This document shows, piece by piece, positions 1-9,868 of a stretch of 25,855 bases of DNA. Both the position numbers and the translations under genes were made by a program. Where the stretch lies: the NCBI GenBank assembly GCA_001969505.1, contig LSSK01001173.1:1-25855 (forward strand). Reading direction: 5' to 3'. Numbering within the stretch: the first letter of the stretch is position 1; every line of letters starts with the position of its first letter. This stretch comes from Zancudomyces culisetae (taxonomy: Eukaryota; Kickxellomycota; Harpellomycetes; Harpellales; Legeriomycetaceae). A model generated the notes under the pieces. The model searched no databases. It had not been told where the DNA came from and saw only the letters and a list, made by a program, of their open reading frames with translations.

Positions 1-1470
1 AGTTCAAAAAAATAGGCATTTTGCACGTCGCTTTATCACACTTTTAGAGCTTGTAATATTAGCCTGAGCATGCGTTTCAGTATTCAATGTTTAAAAGCAA
101 CACGATTTTTCGAGGCCAGATAGTGGATTGTGGAAAATAGGTATAAAAAGAAAATGTAATTGGTGGTTGTTGGGGTAGTCATATCTGTTTACTCCCTTGG
201 TTACATATTCGGCCAATGTCATCATTTAGTAGATTTTACTTACAAAACTCGCTATAGGAATGGGATTGTTGTAGCACTAGGGTGTAATCAGTACTTTTGT
301 ATAGCTGGGCATTCGGTAATAGCATCATCACGAGTGCTGTCGCTAATACGTTTTTCTCAGCATAGTTTTCCCGAAAATACCGCAAATAACCCAAGCCTTT
401 CACTTGTTAGTTTTTATTAGACGCATTAACCTGCATAGATAGTTAGGTTCAAAGCCTTACAATTTATCGAAATAAAACGGATACGCATAAAAAACATAGC
501 ACACAGTCATGTGTAAACAAGAGTCCCGCTAGCTAATAAACAAATATTATACAAAATCTCACATCCAAGGTCTACTCAATTTTTCATAGAAATGCTGATG
601 TGGTTATTTCTGCATCGTATACAACATGGATATATTTATTGCCATTCAGTAATGATTTCTTGACAGGTCAAATATTACATACAATTTAAACCATTGACAA
701 ATAGTAAAGTCGATAGGCTACCAGTTACAAAATACGGGGTTTCCCAAGGGCCTAAAGCTGTGTCCCCGATTCTGGTCAATGTTTTCGTCAATTACAACGT
801 TGTCAGCAATCTGTCTTTCGGTTTATTAATGATACCTGATTATCTAATGTCAAAAAAAAGTACAGGCATGCAAGCTCGCTAACGTATCAGCACACCGATT
901 TGTAAGTGCATCGTACTAGCAAATATACACACCATGATGTTTAGCTCTTTGTACAAGCTTTCTGTATAGTTAGACAAGCTATAGGTACATGCAAGACTTA
1001 ATTAGCTAATGGTTCCCCAGCGATTAGGAATACACGCAAATAAACTTCACTTCTCAGAAAGAGCAGTATTTTTTTCCCTTATGCATTTCATCCTCCGCTT
1101 TTTGTTTTCCTGATGCCGAGATATATAAACAAAAATCGTAGTTGCATTTTTTTTTACTGGCTTTTACAAAAAAAATAAAAAGGCGAAATTATGCATTTCA
1201 TATTACAGCTTAGACTAACTTTTGTGGTCTAGATTTCTTTTATTGCACACAAATGAAAGTGTCTATATTAATAGCCCATATCCAATAGGCAAATGATAAA
1301 ACCAGAACATATGTAAATAGTTACAAATTGGGATTCGGACCAATTTAAATTAGCAATCCTTCAATGTGTATTTGAAAATGAGTAAAGGGAAATAGCATGA
1401 AAGGGAATAATGAAGGAAAAATCCTAAAATAAGGTTGGCCATTTTAATTTGTTTATTTCTATAGACATGT
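1..1470. other. AT-rich flank without a convincing gene
   Basis: Both strands were read. Open frames here are short, lack good starts and have no family resemblance, except for a weak reverse-transcriptase-like string at about 694-882 described separately. An 86-codon open stretch at 160-420 is hydrophobic at its start but ends in low-information sequence, and I do not regard it as a gene. The region could hold upstream exons of the hypothetical gene that follows, but no splice chain could be built. Confidence 0.6.
694..882 (+). pseudogene. Possible decayed reverse transcriptase fragment
   Basis: The frame reads VTKYGVSQG followed by VSPILVNVFVNY. This resembles the strand-loop of non-LTR (LINE-type) reverse transcriptases, where the usual pattern is GVxQGxxLSPxLFNxxIN. 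The highly conserved Leu before Ser-Pro is Val here and the Phe of LFN is Val. The frame closes about 25 residues later without the FADD catalytic box. No other retroelement domain, poly-A tail or target-site duplication is visible. It could be an old retroelement scrap or a chance likeness. Confidence 0.2.
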
Positions 1471-1800
1471 TTGTGTATTCCTCTTTATTTTTTTATTTTT
1501 GCAGTTCTCGTTTTAAATAAGGCAAAGACATTTTTAATAAACAATAGTTCTAAAAGACATTTATATCTTGCCAAACAACTTATAAATATATTTACAAGGT
1601 CTTTGGGTATATTTTTATTGTATTATTGTATTTTTTTTCTACTTTTCCGTATTTGGGACAATAAGGGAAGCAGTTATCAAATATATAAAAGCGAATCTTC
1701 CAAGGACACAGCCTCCACAAAAGAATAAATAGGAAAAAAATATTTTAATCTACAACGATATTAATAATTTGCAGCAAACGATAGTATAGTGGTTAAAAAA

Positions 1801-2139
1801 ATGGCTACAGCTTCACAAGGAATTAAGGAAGGTCACCTAAAAAATTCTATAGACTCGCAAAATTGGGGATCCAGCAATTCAACAGTTGAAAAAGAGTCAA
1901 TCAATGATGATATAACTACAACACTGGAGTTCCAGGACAGAATGAAATTGAACAACCAAGTGTTCGTTCCCTCAAAAGAGAAGACACACATGATGAATTT
2001 TGCAAAAATAGAAACAGCGACCAACAAGATGTCCAGTATGTCGTATCAGACACAGAGAACAGCTTTCAAGGATCAGGGGAGCTCTGCGACGTCTAGAAAA
2101 GCGCGTGAAGAAAATGAAGTTGATTCAGATGATGATTGA
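1801..2139 (+). CDS. Hypothetical small hydrophilic protein or 3' exon
   Basis: The ATG at 1801 has a good A-rich context and opens 112 codons. The protein is hydrophilic, rich in Ser, Thr, Asn, Lys and Glu, and ends in an acidic DSDDD tail. I do not recognise the family. The same frame is open upstream to an acceptor-like TTTGCAG ending at 1774, so this may be the last exon of a longer protein. A candidate previous exon at about 1505-1648 follows another TTTTTGCAG and codes for a hydrophobic membrane-type segment. It could join in frame through a GTATTTG donor at 1649, giving a 126-nt intron. No start codon could be linked to that exon. The gene converges on RPN11, leaving 555 bp between stop codons. 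Confidence 0.4.
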   Translation: MATASQGIKEGHLKNSIDSQNWGSSNSTVEKESINDDITTTLEFQDRMKLNNQVFVPSKEKTHMMNFAKIETATNKMSSMSYQTQRTAFKDQGSSATSRKAREENEVDSDDD

Positions 2140-2694
2140 GGATGGGGGGAGGCGTATATTCTATAGCTAAAGGAGCACCCTTGATATGTATATGATCTAT
2201 TTTCATTCCTTCTTTTCATTTTACCTTTTGAAGCAATGTATGTGTTTTATTTTATTTTATTTTCAGGCTTTATTAGCAGGTCGGATTTGTTTATTGAATA
2301 CTGTATTCTTAGATAAAACGTACACACATCTTTATGTCAAACTCTATTCTCGAAAATTTTTTCCATTCTTTGACAGCCGTCGCAGATGCAAGTGAATATA
2401 TGTCACAGCTTTGTTTTGTGATGGCATTCCATTCCATTTGTACGGTACAGTGGAACTGGATTCGACCTTTCGGGGAGAAGTAAGGGAGATGAATTTCTTC
2501 GGGCGTAATTTTAGCTATACACAAGAAAAATAATGCTCGGAACAGACAGGAGGGGGAAAAGAGAGGGGTACGGAAAATTTTATCTTTGTTATATGCTAGT
2601 TAAAAAAATTAATAAAGGCAAAGCAATAAAATAAAGTGCAAAAACAAAACAGGGTTTTGCGGAAGTCGCAGAATCGTTTGGATATGAACAAGTT
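2140..2694. other. Convergent intergenic region
   Basis: This lies between the 3' ends of the hypothetical gene (+) and RPN11 (-), so it should carry both terminators and poly-A sites. It holds a run of TTTTA units at about 2246-2262 ending in CAG, which looks like a splice acceptor but leads to no useful frame. It also holds an imperfect palindrome at 2432-2455. Confidence 0.5.
2432..2455. repeat. Imperfect palindrome TTCCA..TGTAC-GTACA..TGGAA
   Basis: TTCCA and TGTAC are followed by GTACA and TGGAA around a single central G, with a two-against-one mismatch between the arms. It lies between two convergent genes. It could be a protein-binding palindrome or part of a 3'-end structure; there is no direct evidence of function. 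Confidence 0.4.
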
Positions 2695-4031
2695 TTACAA
2701 GACCTTCTGATCTATGGCGGTAGCAGCAGCTTGTACCAGGTTGTCACACATGACATTTTCAACAGTTTCTTCCAAATGTCGTTTTGGATCCTGTCGGCCC
2801 ACATGTCTAGTTTTTAATTGTTCTGGAGTCAATTTTGATTCATCAGTCGTCTCTTTATAGTAACTCTCAGCAAGAGAAAGCATTTTTTTAACAGAAGATT
2901 CGTTATGGGAGCAGTGGGTTTCAAAGTTCGTCAGTGTCAAGCCACTTGTCCATTCCTTTTTATTGAGATTTAACAACATTTTTTCCTCCAGTTTATTTTT
3001 TCGATAATCAATGATAATGGAGTAGTAGTGTCTGTTCAAGCCGTGGATTAGCGCCTAGAATAGATACGTATTTACAAAAAAATTTATACTAAAGGTCCAA
3101 ATGCAATTGTAATGGATGTATCTCGATATATAGCATTAAATATAAAATTATCCGCAATACCTGAATGTTTGGCTTGTTTAAAAATCCATAGTTTGTCGTA
3201 GTTTGGCGAGGCTCTTGTCCAGCCATAGCGAGTCCAGGATCTATCAATCGGAATGCATCAATCACAACCTTTCCTTTAACTGACTGGATAGGATCGACCA
3301 CGACGGCAACCGCCCGGGGGTTCAACCGCTCAAATGCTTGTTGAGTATTTATGTCAACGCTGGAAAGCCAGCACCCGAAACCTGGATGTGAGTGGTACCA
3401 CCCCACAACGGATTCACCTCTATTCAAAAAAGCCCAATTTTTTTCTCACCATTTTTTACGCACTCTCTTCAAGAAATGTGAAATCTTGGGGGAAAAAACA
3501 ATACATACCTTCCCGTTTGTTTGAGCATTTCCATCATTGCTGCTTGGTATGCTTCATCAATCGCCTCAACTGAGACTCCTGTACCACTTTGCGGCATTGC
3601 AAATACATCGACAACCTGTATAGTATATTTATCAACAAACTCACCCAGCATCAGCCCCATTACTTCCATCGGAACACCAGCTCGACCTGTTTATTTTTTA
3701 AAGAAATGAGAAAATCTCTAGTCACTTTACACACAGCCCCTTCTCAAAGAATTTCTATTTGTATAAGTTTTATATCGTAGCTTACCATGTTTGAGCATCT
3801 ATAGGGATAGTTTTCATAAATGCAAATAAATGGTAAGTCAAACTCATTTCCTCGTTTTAAACAAAAATCTGCAAAATGTAAAACAGACAACCAAATATAA
3901 TAAGCAAGTAAATTTACCTTCAGCAGAGCCAATGACGAAATATGGATAACTTCAGAGGTATCACTAGTTTCTACATCTATACCTGATCCCAACCCGCCGG
4001 CTGACATTCCCAGTAATCTCGACAAATCCAT
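2695..4031 (-). CDS. RPN11: 26S proteasome lid deubiquitinase Rpn11
   Basis: Rpn11 (PSMD14/POH1) is the zinc metalloprotease of the proteasome lid that removes ubiquitin chains from substrates being translocated. Five exons on the minus strand: 4031-3918, 3798-3786, 3686-3509, 3419-3161 and 3054-2695. They sum to 924 nt and 307 residues, against 310 in human. All introns are GT...AG (119, 99, 89 and 106 nt). The MPN+/JAMM signature is complete: Glu50 in MEVMG, then His111 and His113 in [16 protein letters not shown] with Asp124. Near-invariant stretches such as [51 protein letters not shown] and QDPKRHLEE are present, so the protein should be active. The second exon is only 13 nt (MLKH plus one base); without it the frame is lost. 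The gene diverges from the PPR gene with 1.6 kb between them. Confidence 0.97.
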
Positions 4032-4260
4032 TTTTTATTTTATGCTGTTTTTACTTTCACTGAGTTACTTAAATCTTATATTTAGATTTCTAGAGCTACG
4101 ATTCTTATATCTATTTGTTAAAAAATAAAGCAAATCGTGTGGTGAAAATGGTAACGGTGTTTTGTTTTATAACAAAGGAATTCAATTTTCAATACTATTT
4201 ATTTTATTTGCATTAGCAAGCTAAACCAACACAAAAAATTAGCTGTATAAAGCTGCCATA

Positions 4261-4268
4261 TTACGTCA
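4261..4268. promoter_or_regulatory. CRE/bZIP-like TTACGTCA
   Basis: An exact 8-bp match to a common fungal bZIP (ATF/CREB, Yap-like) core lies about 230 bp upstream of the RPN11 start codon. One 8-mer in 1.6 kb can arise by chance. Confidence 0.25.
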
Positions 4269-5148
4269 TTGGGTGAGAACGCTGATTTTTAATTTATTTT
4301 TTCATTTTGAATGTAGTTGTACCTACGTAAGGCTTTCATAAGACCTAAATAAACAGAAATCACAGTAAAGGCAAAGTGGTTACAAAGTAAATATTGATAG
4401 AAGTATATATTCAGAGCCAGCAAAAGAGTTTGAAATAATAAAAAAGATGCATTAGAGGTATAATTTCCCCTTGGTATACGGATGAATACTGTGGATAGTT
4501 TAGATATTCAAAGCTACACAATAATCTCTGGTTTTGTATCCTTTTCCTATACTTGATGTTTTTATATCTTTTCAAAAACACACAATTTTTTTTATATACG
4601 TTAGCTGGTTGAACTTTTCTGTGGCTCTTTTCGCATGAATAATATATTCGAACCACGCCATTAGGTATCTTAATGTTAAGTTTGCTCAGCTTGACCTTAG
4701 AGAGGGTACATAGTTTTTGGTACACTGGTGTTAGGGCTTCACAGGTATGCTTGGCCAGGCAAGCAGTTTACAATGTGTTAGATTGCATATGTTCATCACA
4801 AACCCAAAGACGAAGGAGGAAGGAAGCAGATATGAATAAAGCAATGTTTAACACAATGCGACTTTGCCAAAAATACATGCTCTCCTTTTTTTAAGACGGA
4901 GAGGTTTGAGTGCACTGGGATTCTCAAAGGCTAGTTATTACTATACAGCGAGTTGGCTAAGGCATCTGGATATTGTGTATGTGAGGATATTGACTTTTTA
5001 TAAGCAAGTTTATTACTTCTAAATGTGTTCAAAACATCAAGTTCGTAGTCTCACATTTACATCTCATAACAGCTTGTACTATTCCCATTTATTACCAATG
5101 TTTATTTTTACAAAAATATGTTTTTGTTGTTGCTAATCTTGAATTTGT

Positions 5149-5170
5149 AAAAAAAAAAAAATTTTTTTTT
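5149..5170. repeat. A13-T9 bipartite tract
   Basis: Thirteen A followed directly by nine T, about 470 bp upstream of the PPR start. Such tracts disfavour nucleosomes and are common in AT-rich fungal promoters. Similar junctions recur at 18633-18649, 18751-18765, 20895-20911 and 25581-25595. Confidence 0.5.
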
Positions 5171-5641
5171 ATCAGCCATAAGGAGGGATTACAAACCAAA
5201 TAAAGAACATTTTATTTACTTTGGGTAATTTGAACTTGCTATACCAATTAAATCTGCTCATCTTTCCCGAATTTTCTGGCAAATTTCAATTAACTAACAA
5301 GGAGAGTTTCAAAAGATAGTGAGAAAAAAATAATTTATAGCAGAGTTTTCAAGAAGAGGAACAGATACACAAGATACCACAGCAACATAAGAAGGTTGAC
5401 CAGCGTGTAAAGTAGTTGCCTTTAAGTACTTTTAATTCATAAACATTTATCTTTTCTAAATCAGCCAGCTTGTTTTATCTGTGTGTTTTATATACACCTT
5501 TATCTTTTTTTCTTCTTGGTGTAAAAGGCATTCTTTTCATTTGGAAAGATACTAGTAGTAATTTGAAAAATTACATAGTCACGCTCCAGCTTTCTTTGTT
5601 GTTAGAGGAAAAGTAAGGGAAATAAGGGTAGAGAACAGGAA

Positions 5642-7375
5642 ATGAGAATGGCGACCGGAATCCTCAGACTACTTGCTTTGAATGCAAAGGGTCAAACAAG
5701 TTCTATGTTACGAAGCTATCTTGGAATAGCACAAACTCGAAAGCAAAACCTGCTGTGTCGTTGCAGAAGTTTATACACTGGTGTGGATAACAATGCTACT
5801 ATTGAGGAAGCCACAAAAGTAGGGAATGTTAACACCCTGAACGAAATCGATGTACTGCTAAAAAATCTGAAGAACGATTTGAGATCTAATGATGTGGAAA
5901 CTTCTTGGAAATCCTACTTGACAATAATGCGATATGGATCACAAAGTACAAAGGTTATACTGTCTAGAGAGGATCATGTTGAGATGCTATTAAAAGTGAA
6001 TATCACTAAATTGAAGGAGAGAAATCATAGAATCGATATTGAATACGAGGAGAGGCTTGAATATATATTGCAGAACATTAGTGATTTGGAGAGCCTTACT
6101 AGCGATAATTATACAAAATCCCTACTTAAGGATAGCGTTTTCGGAATCAAATCTAACAAATTTGAAAAAAATAGCAATACCAGTATCAGTGGAGGCAAAA
6201 GTGGCGATGAAATATTTGGAATAACTTTAAGCGAAATAAAAACGATTTCTCGGCAAAAGGAGCACCTCACAGGTATATATGAGCCCAGAATTATAAGCCA
6301 TATGCTGTACTTTTACTCCTTGATTAGGGCTTACGAAAAGGCAGATCACTTTTGGAACAGCATAAAGAATCATGGAGGTCACATTGACAGATTTAGCTAC
6401 ATTATTTACGAATCCATTCTAGCACACAGGGCACTTTCCGGCAGCATTTCATTTTTTGACGGGAAAATCGTTAAAAGCAACGATTTTAGCAAGAGAATTG
6501 CAAGACTGTTTGAAATTTGGAACGAAATGGAGTCAAAGGGGATAAGTAAAACACCGAGGGTTGTAGCGCATATGATTTTTGCTTATGGTGTAATAGGGAA
6601 CGTAAACGTTGCACAAAAGCTGTTTGATAACTCTCAGCGCCCATCCCCAGTAAATGGTATAAGTATTGGTGAAGTTAACAGGAAAGAGGATGGAATTCTA
6701 AATTTGAGCTCCCTAAGGGATGCATTTACAAAGAAAAATGGATTTGGTAAATTTTTCAATGGGAACAGTGATGCCAAGAATGTCGAGGAGAATCCATGGA
6801 TAAGCCTTGAAGAAAGTAATGAAGTCAAGCTTGATTTTTCAAAGTTTTCCAATAGCGGGCGGGCGGAAATCTACGCCTCACTAATAAAGGTGTATCTTTT
6901 AAACGGGAACGTAGATAAAGCTATAGAGATATTCAATTCCATGGATACTTTAGATGACAGCAAACACCTGGCCAAACTAGGCGTTATGAACCCTAGGAGC
7001 CATCTGGTATTACCAAACGTTACCACATTCAATAGCTTGATCAAGTATCTTGTTTTACTCAGGAGGTATGACCTTGCACTTGACTACGTCGATCTTATGA
7101 TAACAGAAAAGTACAATATCCTTCCCAACCACTCAACAATGACATGTTTAATAACCAGGGACTTTGCATCATCTAATTACACCATTGCAGAAAATATTGC
7201 TAGCTGGATATCTGATATAGCTGGGATAGAAAGGCCAAGGGAAGTTGAAGAAAACTTGAGGCTCGGGTATGTTGCATGGAGAAGACGTGTCGATGCAGAA
7301 GCTAGGTATAGCGCTCCTACAATCGATGACACCCAATTAACTCCCGATATACCTATTGTTAACTTGACCGATTGA
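5642..7375 (+). CDS. Mitochondrial pentatricopeptide-repeat (PPR) protein
   Basis: A single uninterrupted frame of 577 codons. The N-terminus (MRMATGILRLLALNAKGQ...) is rich in Arg, Leu and Ser and lacks acidic residues for about 48 positions, as expected of a matrix-targeting presequence. Helical-hairpin repeats of PPR type are visible at about residues 215-250 (SHMLYFYSLIRAYEKADHFW), 303-330 (VVAHMIFAYGVIGNVNVAQK), 408-442 (IYASLIKVYLLNGNVDKAIE) and 458-490 (TTFNSLIKYLVLLRRYDLAL). PPR proteins bind organellar RNA, so a role in mitochondrial RNA maturation or translation is likely. The exact target and orthologue cannot be named from sequence alone. The second in-frame ATG (codon 3) is an equally good start. 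The gene is intronless, unlike RPN11 and the SWIRM gene beside it. Confidence 0.85.
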   Translation: MRMATGILRLLALNAKGQTSSMLRSYLGIAQTRKQNLLCRCRSLYTGVDNNATIEEATKVGNVNTLNEIDVLLKNLKNDLRSNDVETSWKSYLTIMRYGSQSTKVILSREDHVEMLLKVNITKLKERNHRIDIEYEERLEYILQNISDLESLTSDNYTKSLLKDSVFGIKSNKFEKNSNTSISGGKSGDEIFGITLSEIKTISRQKEHLTGIYEPRIISHMLYFYSLIRAYEKADHFWNSIKNHGGHIDRFSYIIYESILAHRALSGSISFFDGKIVKSNDFSKRIARLFEIWNEMESKGISKTPRVVAHMIFAYGVIGNVNVAQKLFDNSQRPSPVNGISIGEVNRKEDGILNLSSLRDAFTKKNGFGKFFNGNSDAKNVEENPWISLEESNEVKLDFSKFSNSGRAEIYASLIKVYLLNGNVDKAIEIFNSMDTLDDSKHLAKLGVMNPRSHLVLPNVTTFNSLIKYLVLLRRYDLALDYVDLMITEKYNILPNHSTMTCLITRDFASSNYTIAENIASWISDIAGIERPREVEENLRLGYVAWRRRVDAEARYSAPTIDDTQLTPDIPIVNLTD

Positions 7376-8785
7376 ACGCATTATTCCCTTTCGTTGGTTG
7401 TATGATAAGCAAAAAACCATCTTTGATTTATTTTATTTTGTTTTGTTTTGGTTTATTTTATTTTTTTGGTTCTTAGATTCTCAAAAGTAAACAGTAATTA
7501 TAGTTATAACCGTTATCGTTTTGCGCAAATATCAGTGTTGCTCAACTGTACTGTTTACACAAGTCCCTTATCACTTTTATCCTTTCTTATCACCATTTGT
7601 AACCCTGCGTTTCCTCTTCTTCCTGTGTCATAACTCCCCCTCCCCCCTCCTTCCCTAGCGCCCTGAAAGAAATAGCGCCCAGTTTGAATCATGTAGTACC
7701 AGCATATGTTTACTTCTAAGTCCTATACTAAGAAATATAGTACAACGTAAGATACCAATGGCTTTAACTGTGCTGTAACTCATCAACACAAGGAGCATTC
7801 ACACAATTTATTTTTATCCATATGATTGTTTTTGTGTGTTTAGCTTAACAAGATCGCTACTATCGATAGCAGTGACAGTGTGTTTTAAACCACGAAGGGT
7901 TGATCAGTGGGTTACATATGTTCTTGACTATCAAATCTATCAAATTCATCAAATCACCATACCCTCAGTTGGTACTTTTCTGTACTAGTGTAACATATGG
8001 TTCAATAGGTTTGATGGCATGTTACCTTTTTTTCACGTTATTTAGGAGCAGGCCAATAGTTTATCTGCTTTGCATTCTAATTACTTTTTTGCTAAGGAAC
8101 TGTAGGTCTATTTATTTTGTTTATTGTGAAAATTGCATTGGTTTTGATATCTGACTGGAGAGATCCTACAGATTCAACTTTACATTTAGAAACTTTGTGG
8201 TTTAAAATATGGAAAAAGGGGTTGAAAAAGGGAAGTGTCAAACTATTATCTGTTTTGGAAAACAAAAACCTGACTTTGACAAACAATCTCTGACATTATT
8301 AACCCAAAATAATGGGTTTGTAACAAGTGTTATTTGCAGTCCAATCCTGGCCTGCATCATACTCCTGTTTTGCTTTTCACTTTTTAAGCTTGCATATTGT
8401 GCACTTTTCATTTATTAAGGACAACCGCATCTCTATTTCTAGACTGGCACAGCGTTTTTGGTTTTGTATGACAGTTTGGCGATGTACCATCTATCTAAAA
8501 ACAATCCAATTCTTGTTTTTGAGCGGTTGATGGACAATGTCAGTGCGCAAAAACATCAGTAAACAAAGATAAACTAGAAGTATCACATTGCTACTTTTGC
8601 AAGTGCATTTACGCTTATCAAACTACTTTTTAAAACACTAGTTTAGTGTCTGTATTCAATTGGTAGGCCGCAGTTCGTTTTTATGAATAAGCAACTAATA
8701 TTTGCCCATTTCATTTATTGTACCAAAAAAAAACTGGATGCTTTAACCCAAAAACTTTAGCAATAAGTACAATGTTATAATGAAA

Positions 8786-8867
8786 ATAGGAGGGTGGTAT
8801 CTGTGAGAGGAGGAGGGGAGGGGTATTGAATGTATATACTCACACACTCTTTACATCCCCCTCCTAT
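8786..8867 (+). repeat. Competing G-rich arms and one C-rich arm
   Basis: ATAGGAGGG (8786-8794) and AGGAGGGG (8811-8818) are each perfectly complementary to the same stretch, CCCCTCCTAT (8858-8867). Only one G-rich arm can pair at a time. The G-rich side (8786-8823) also has several runs of three or four G. No ORF runs through it. Confidence 0.45.
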
Positions 8868-9044
8868 GTTGCATACTGCGTCAGAAATAGTCAACAATAG
8901 ATGCTACCGATACATTCAGACAGAGATCTTTACTGAAACTGCTCGTTTCTGAAGGTAACACCCACCTTTCTAGATGCGATTTGCGACCTTCCTATAGCTC
9001 AATTTTTCACCAGAGGAGAGTACAAGAGCAACATTAGCATATAA

Positions 9045-9080
9045 CCCAGATAGATACAGCTAAAGCTATATATCTCTGGG
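9045..9080 (+). repeat. Stem-loop CCCAGA...TCTGGG
   Basis: CCCAGA and GATA (separated by a two-base bulge) pair with TATC and TCTGGG. The inner part contains AGCT-AA-AGCT, which may extend the stem. The hairpin lies 0.8 kb upstream of the SWIRM-MPN start codon. An ACA-rich tail follows it (about 9095-9113), which raises the possibility of an H/ACA-type RNA, but a second hairpin and H box could not be fixed. Confidence 0.4.
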
Positions 9081-9868
9081 AAATCTATGGGGATGACAAC
9101 ACAAAATGAGACACTTTGGTCAATACATTTTTCTAAGAATTTGTGTACTGATTTGTAGTAGCTCCAATTTCTTACCAAGTTGCTTTAAGCACATTTTCTC
9201 TTAGTTTCGGGAATGAAAAACAGGAAAAAAATTTTTAGCAGTAAAAAATTTCTTATTTTAAACCATCTTAGGAGAAACTGCTCAGAAAATCAACAATTAA
9301 CCACAATTAAAGATAATTGAAATTACATGTGAGGGTACAACAGCCCAAAATTACAAAAAAAAAAAAGTAGTCGTGAATTATTTTCCCACTCAGACTTGAT
9401 ACGTATGCTGTACCACTTTTATTGTTGTTGGTGGCATTATTTCGGAAAGGAAGGAGGGGGTTTGCTTGGTGGAGAAAGGAAATAATTTTTCATGAACAAT
9501 ATTTTGTATTTATCAAGTGGAACGTTCTTTAATTAGCAAAAAAAAAATATCAGTGATATATCAAAAGATATACATAACATAAAAGGTGTAAACCGGATAA
9601 AATAGCATTATATGTTGGTATCAGTTCTTTAAAGATTAGTATTATTCAAAACACAGCCAATGGTATTATTCTGAAAAAGGTATCGCCTATTGTTCTTAGT
9701 GCTAGAATTGTTGTAAAATAGGGTTATGAGAAACATATATTACCACTAATACTCGTATTAAGTGCAGGTGAAGCTGGAGAAACAAAATAGCAGCGTATAT
9801 ATCAGAAAATACCCATTAATCAAAACCATCAATACTACATTTACCACTATCTTGCACTCCGGATTGTA

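Larger units (their letters stand above)
4032..5641. other. Divergent intergenic region, RPN11 and PPR promoters
   Basis: 1.6 kb of AT-rich DNA between two divergent starts, so it should hold both promoters. No coding exon was found; the open frames at 4411-4725 (-) and 4673-4894 (+) have no family likeness and no splice logic. Notable items are a bZIP-type TTACGTCA at 4261 and a long A-run/T-run junction at 5149-5170. I found no proteasome-element (GGTGGCAAA) motif upstream of RPN11. Confidence 0.55.
7376..9868. other. Long non-coding stretch upstream of the SWIRM-MPN gene
   Basis: About 2.5 kb without a supportable gene. Short hydrophobic frames at 7900-8154 and 8209-8530 overlap one another, start mostly at non-ATG codons and match nothing known to me. 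The part at about 8780-9110 differs in texture from its surroundings. It has G-rich and C-rich complementary arms and a stable-looking hairpin (both listed) and could be a structured RNA or long 5' leader. Homopolymer A-runs occur at 9350-9366 and 9540-9547. The last few hundred bases should include the promoter and 5' UTR of the gene starting at 9869. Confidence 0.45.

Noticed and set aside
2457-2470. GGATTCGACC as a reverse-strand tRNA T-loop
   Set aside because: It lacks one base of the T-loop consensus, and no acceptor, D or anticodon arm can be built around it.
4946-5052. tRNA-like A box (GCGAGTTGGCTAAGGC) with a weak B-box-like GTTCGTAGTC downstream
   Set aside because: No acceptor stem can be formed, the D-arm pairing fails and the B box lacks the GGTTCGANNCC pattern. 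At best it is a decayed tRNA-derived repeat.
7900-8154. Hydrophobic 84-codon frame as a membrane protein
   Set aside because: It starts at TTG, has no ATG start in good context, no splice partners and only AT-driven hydrophobicity.
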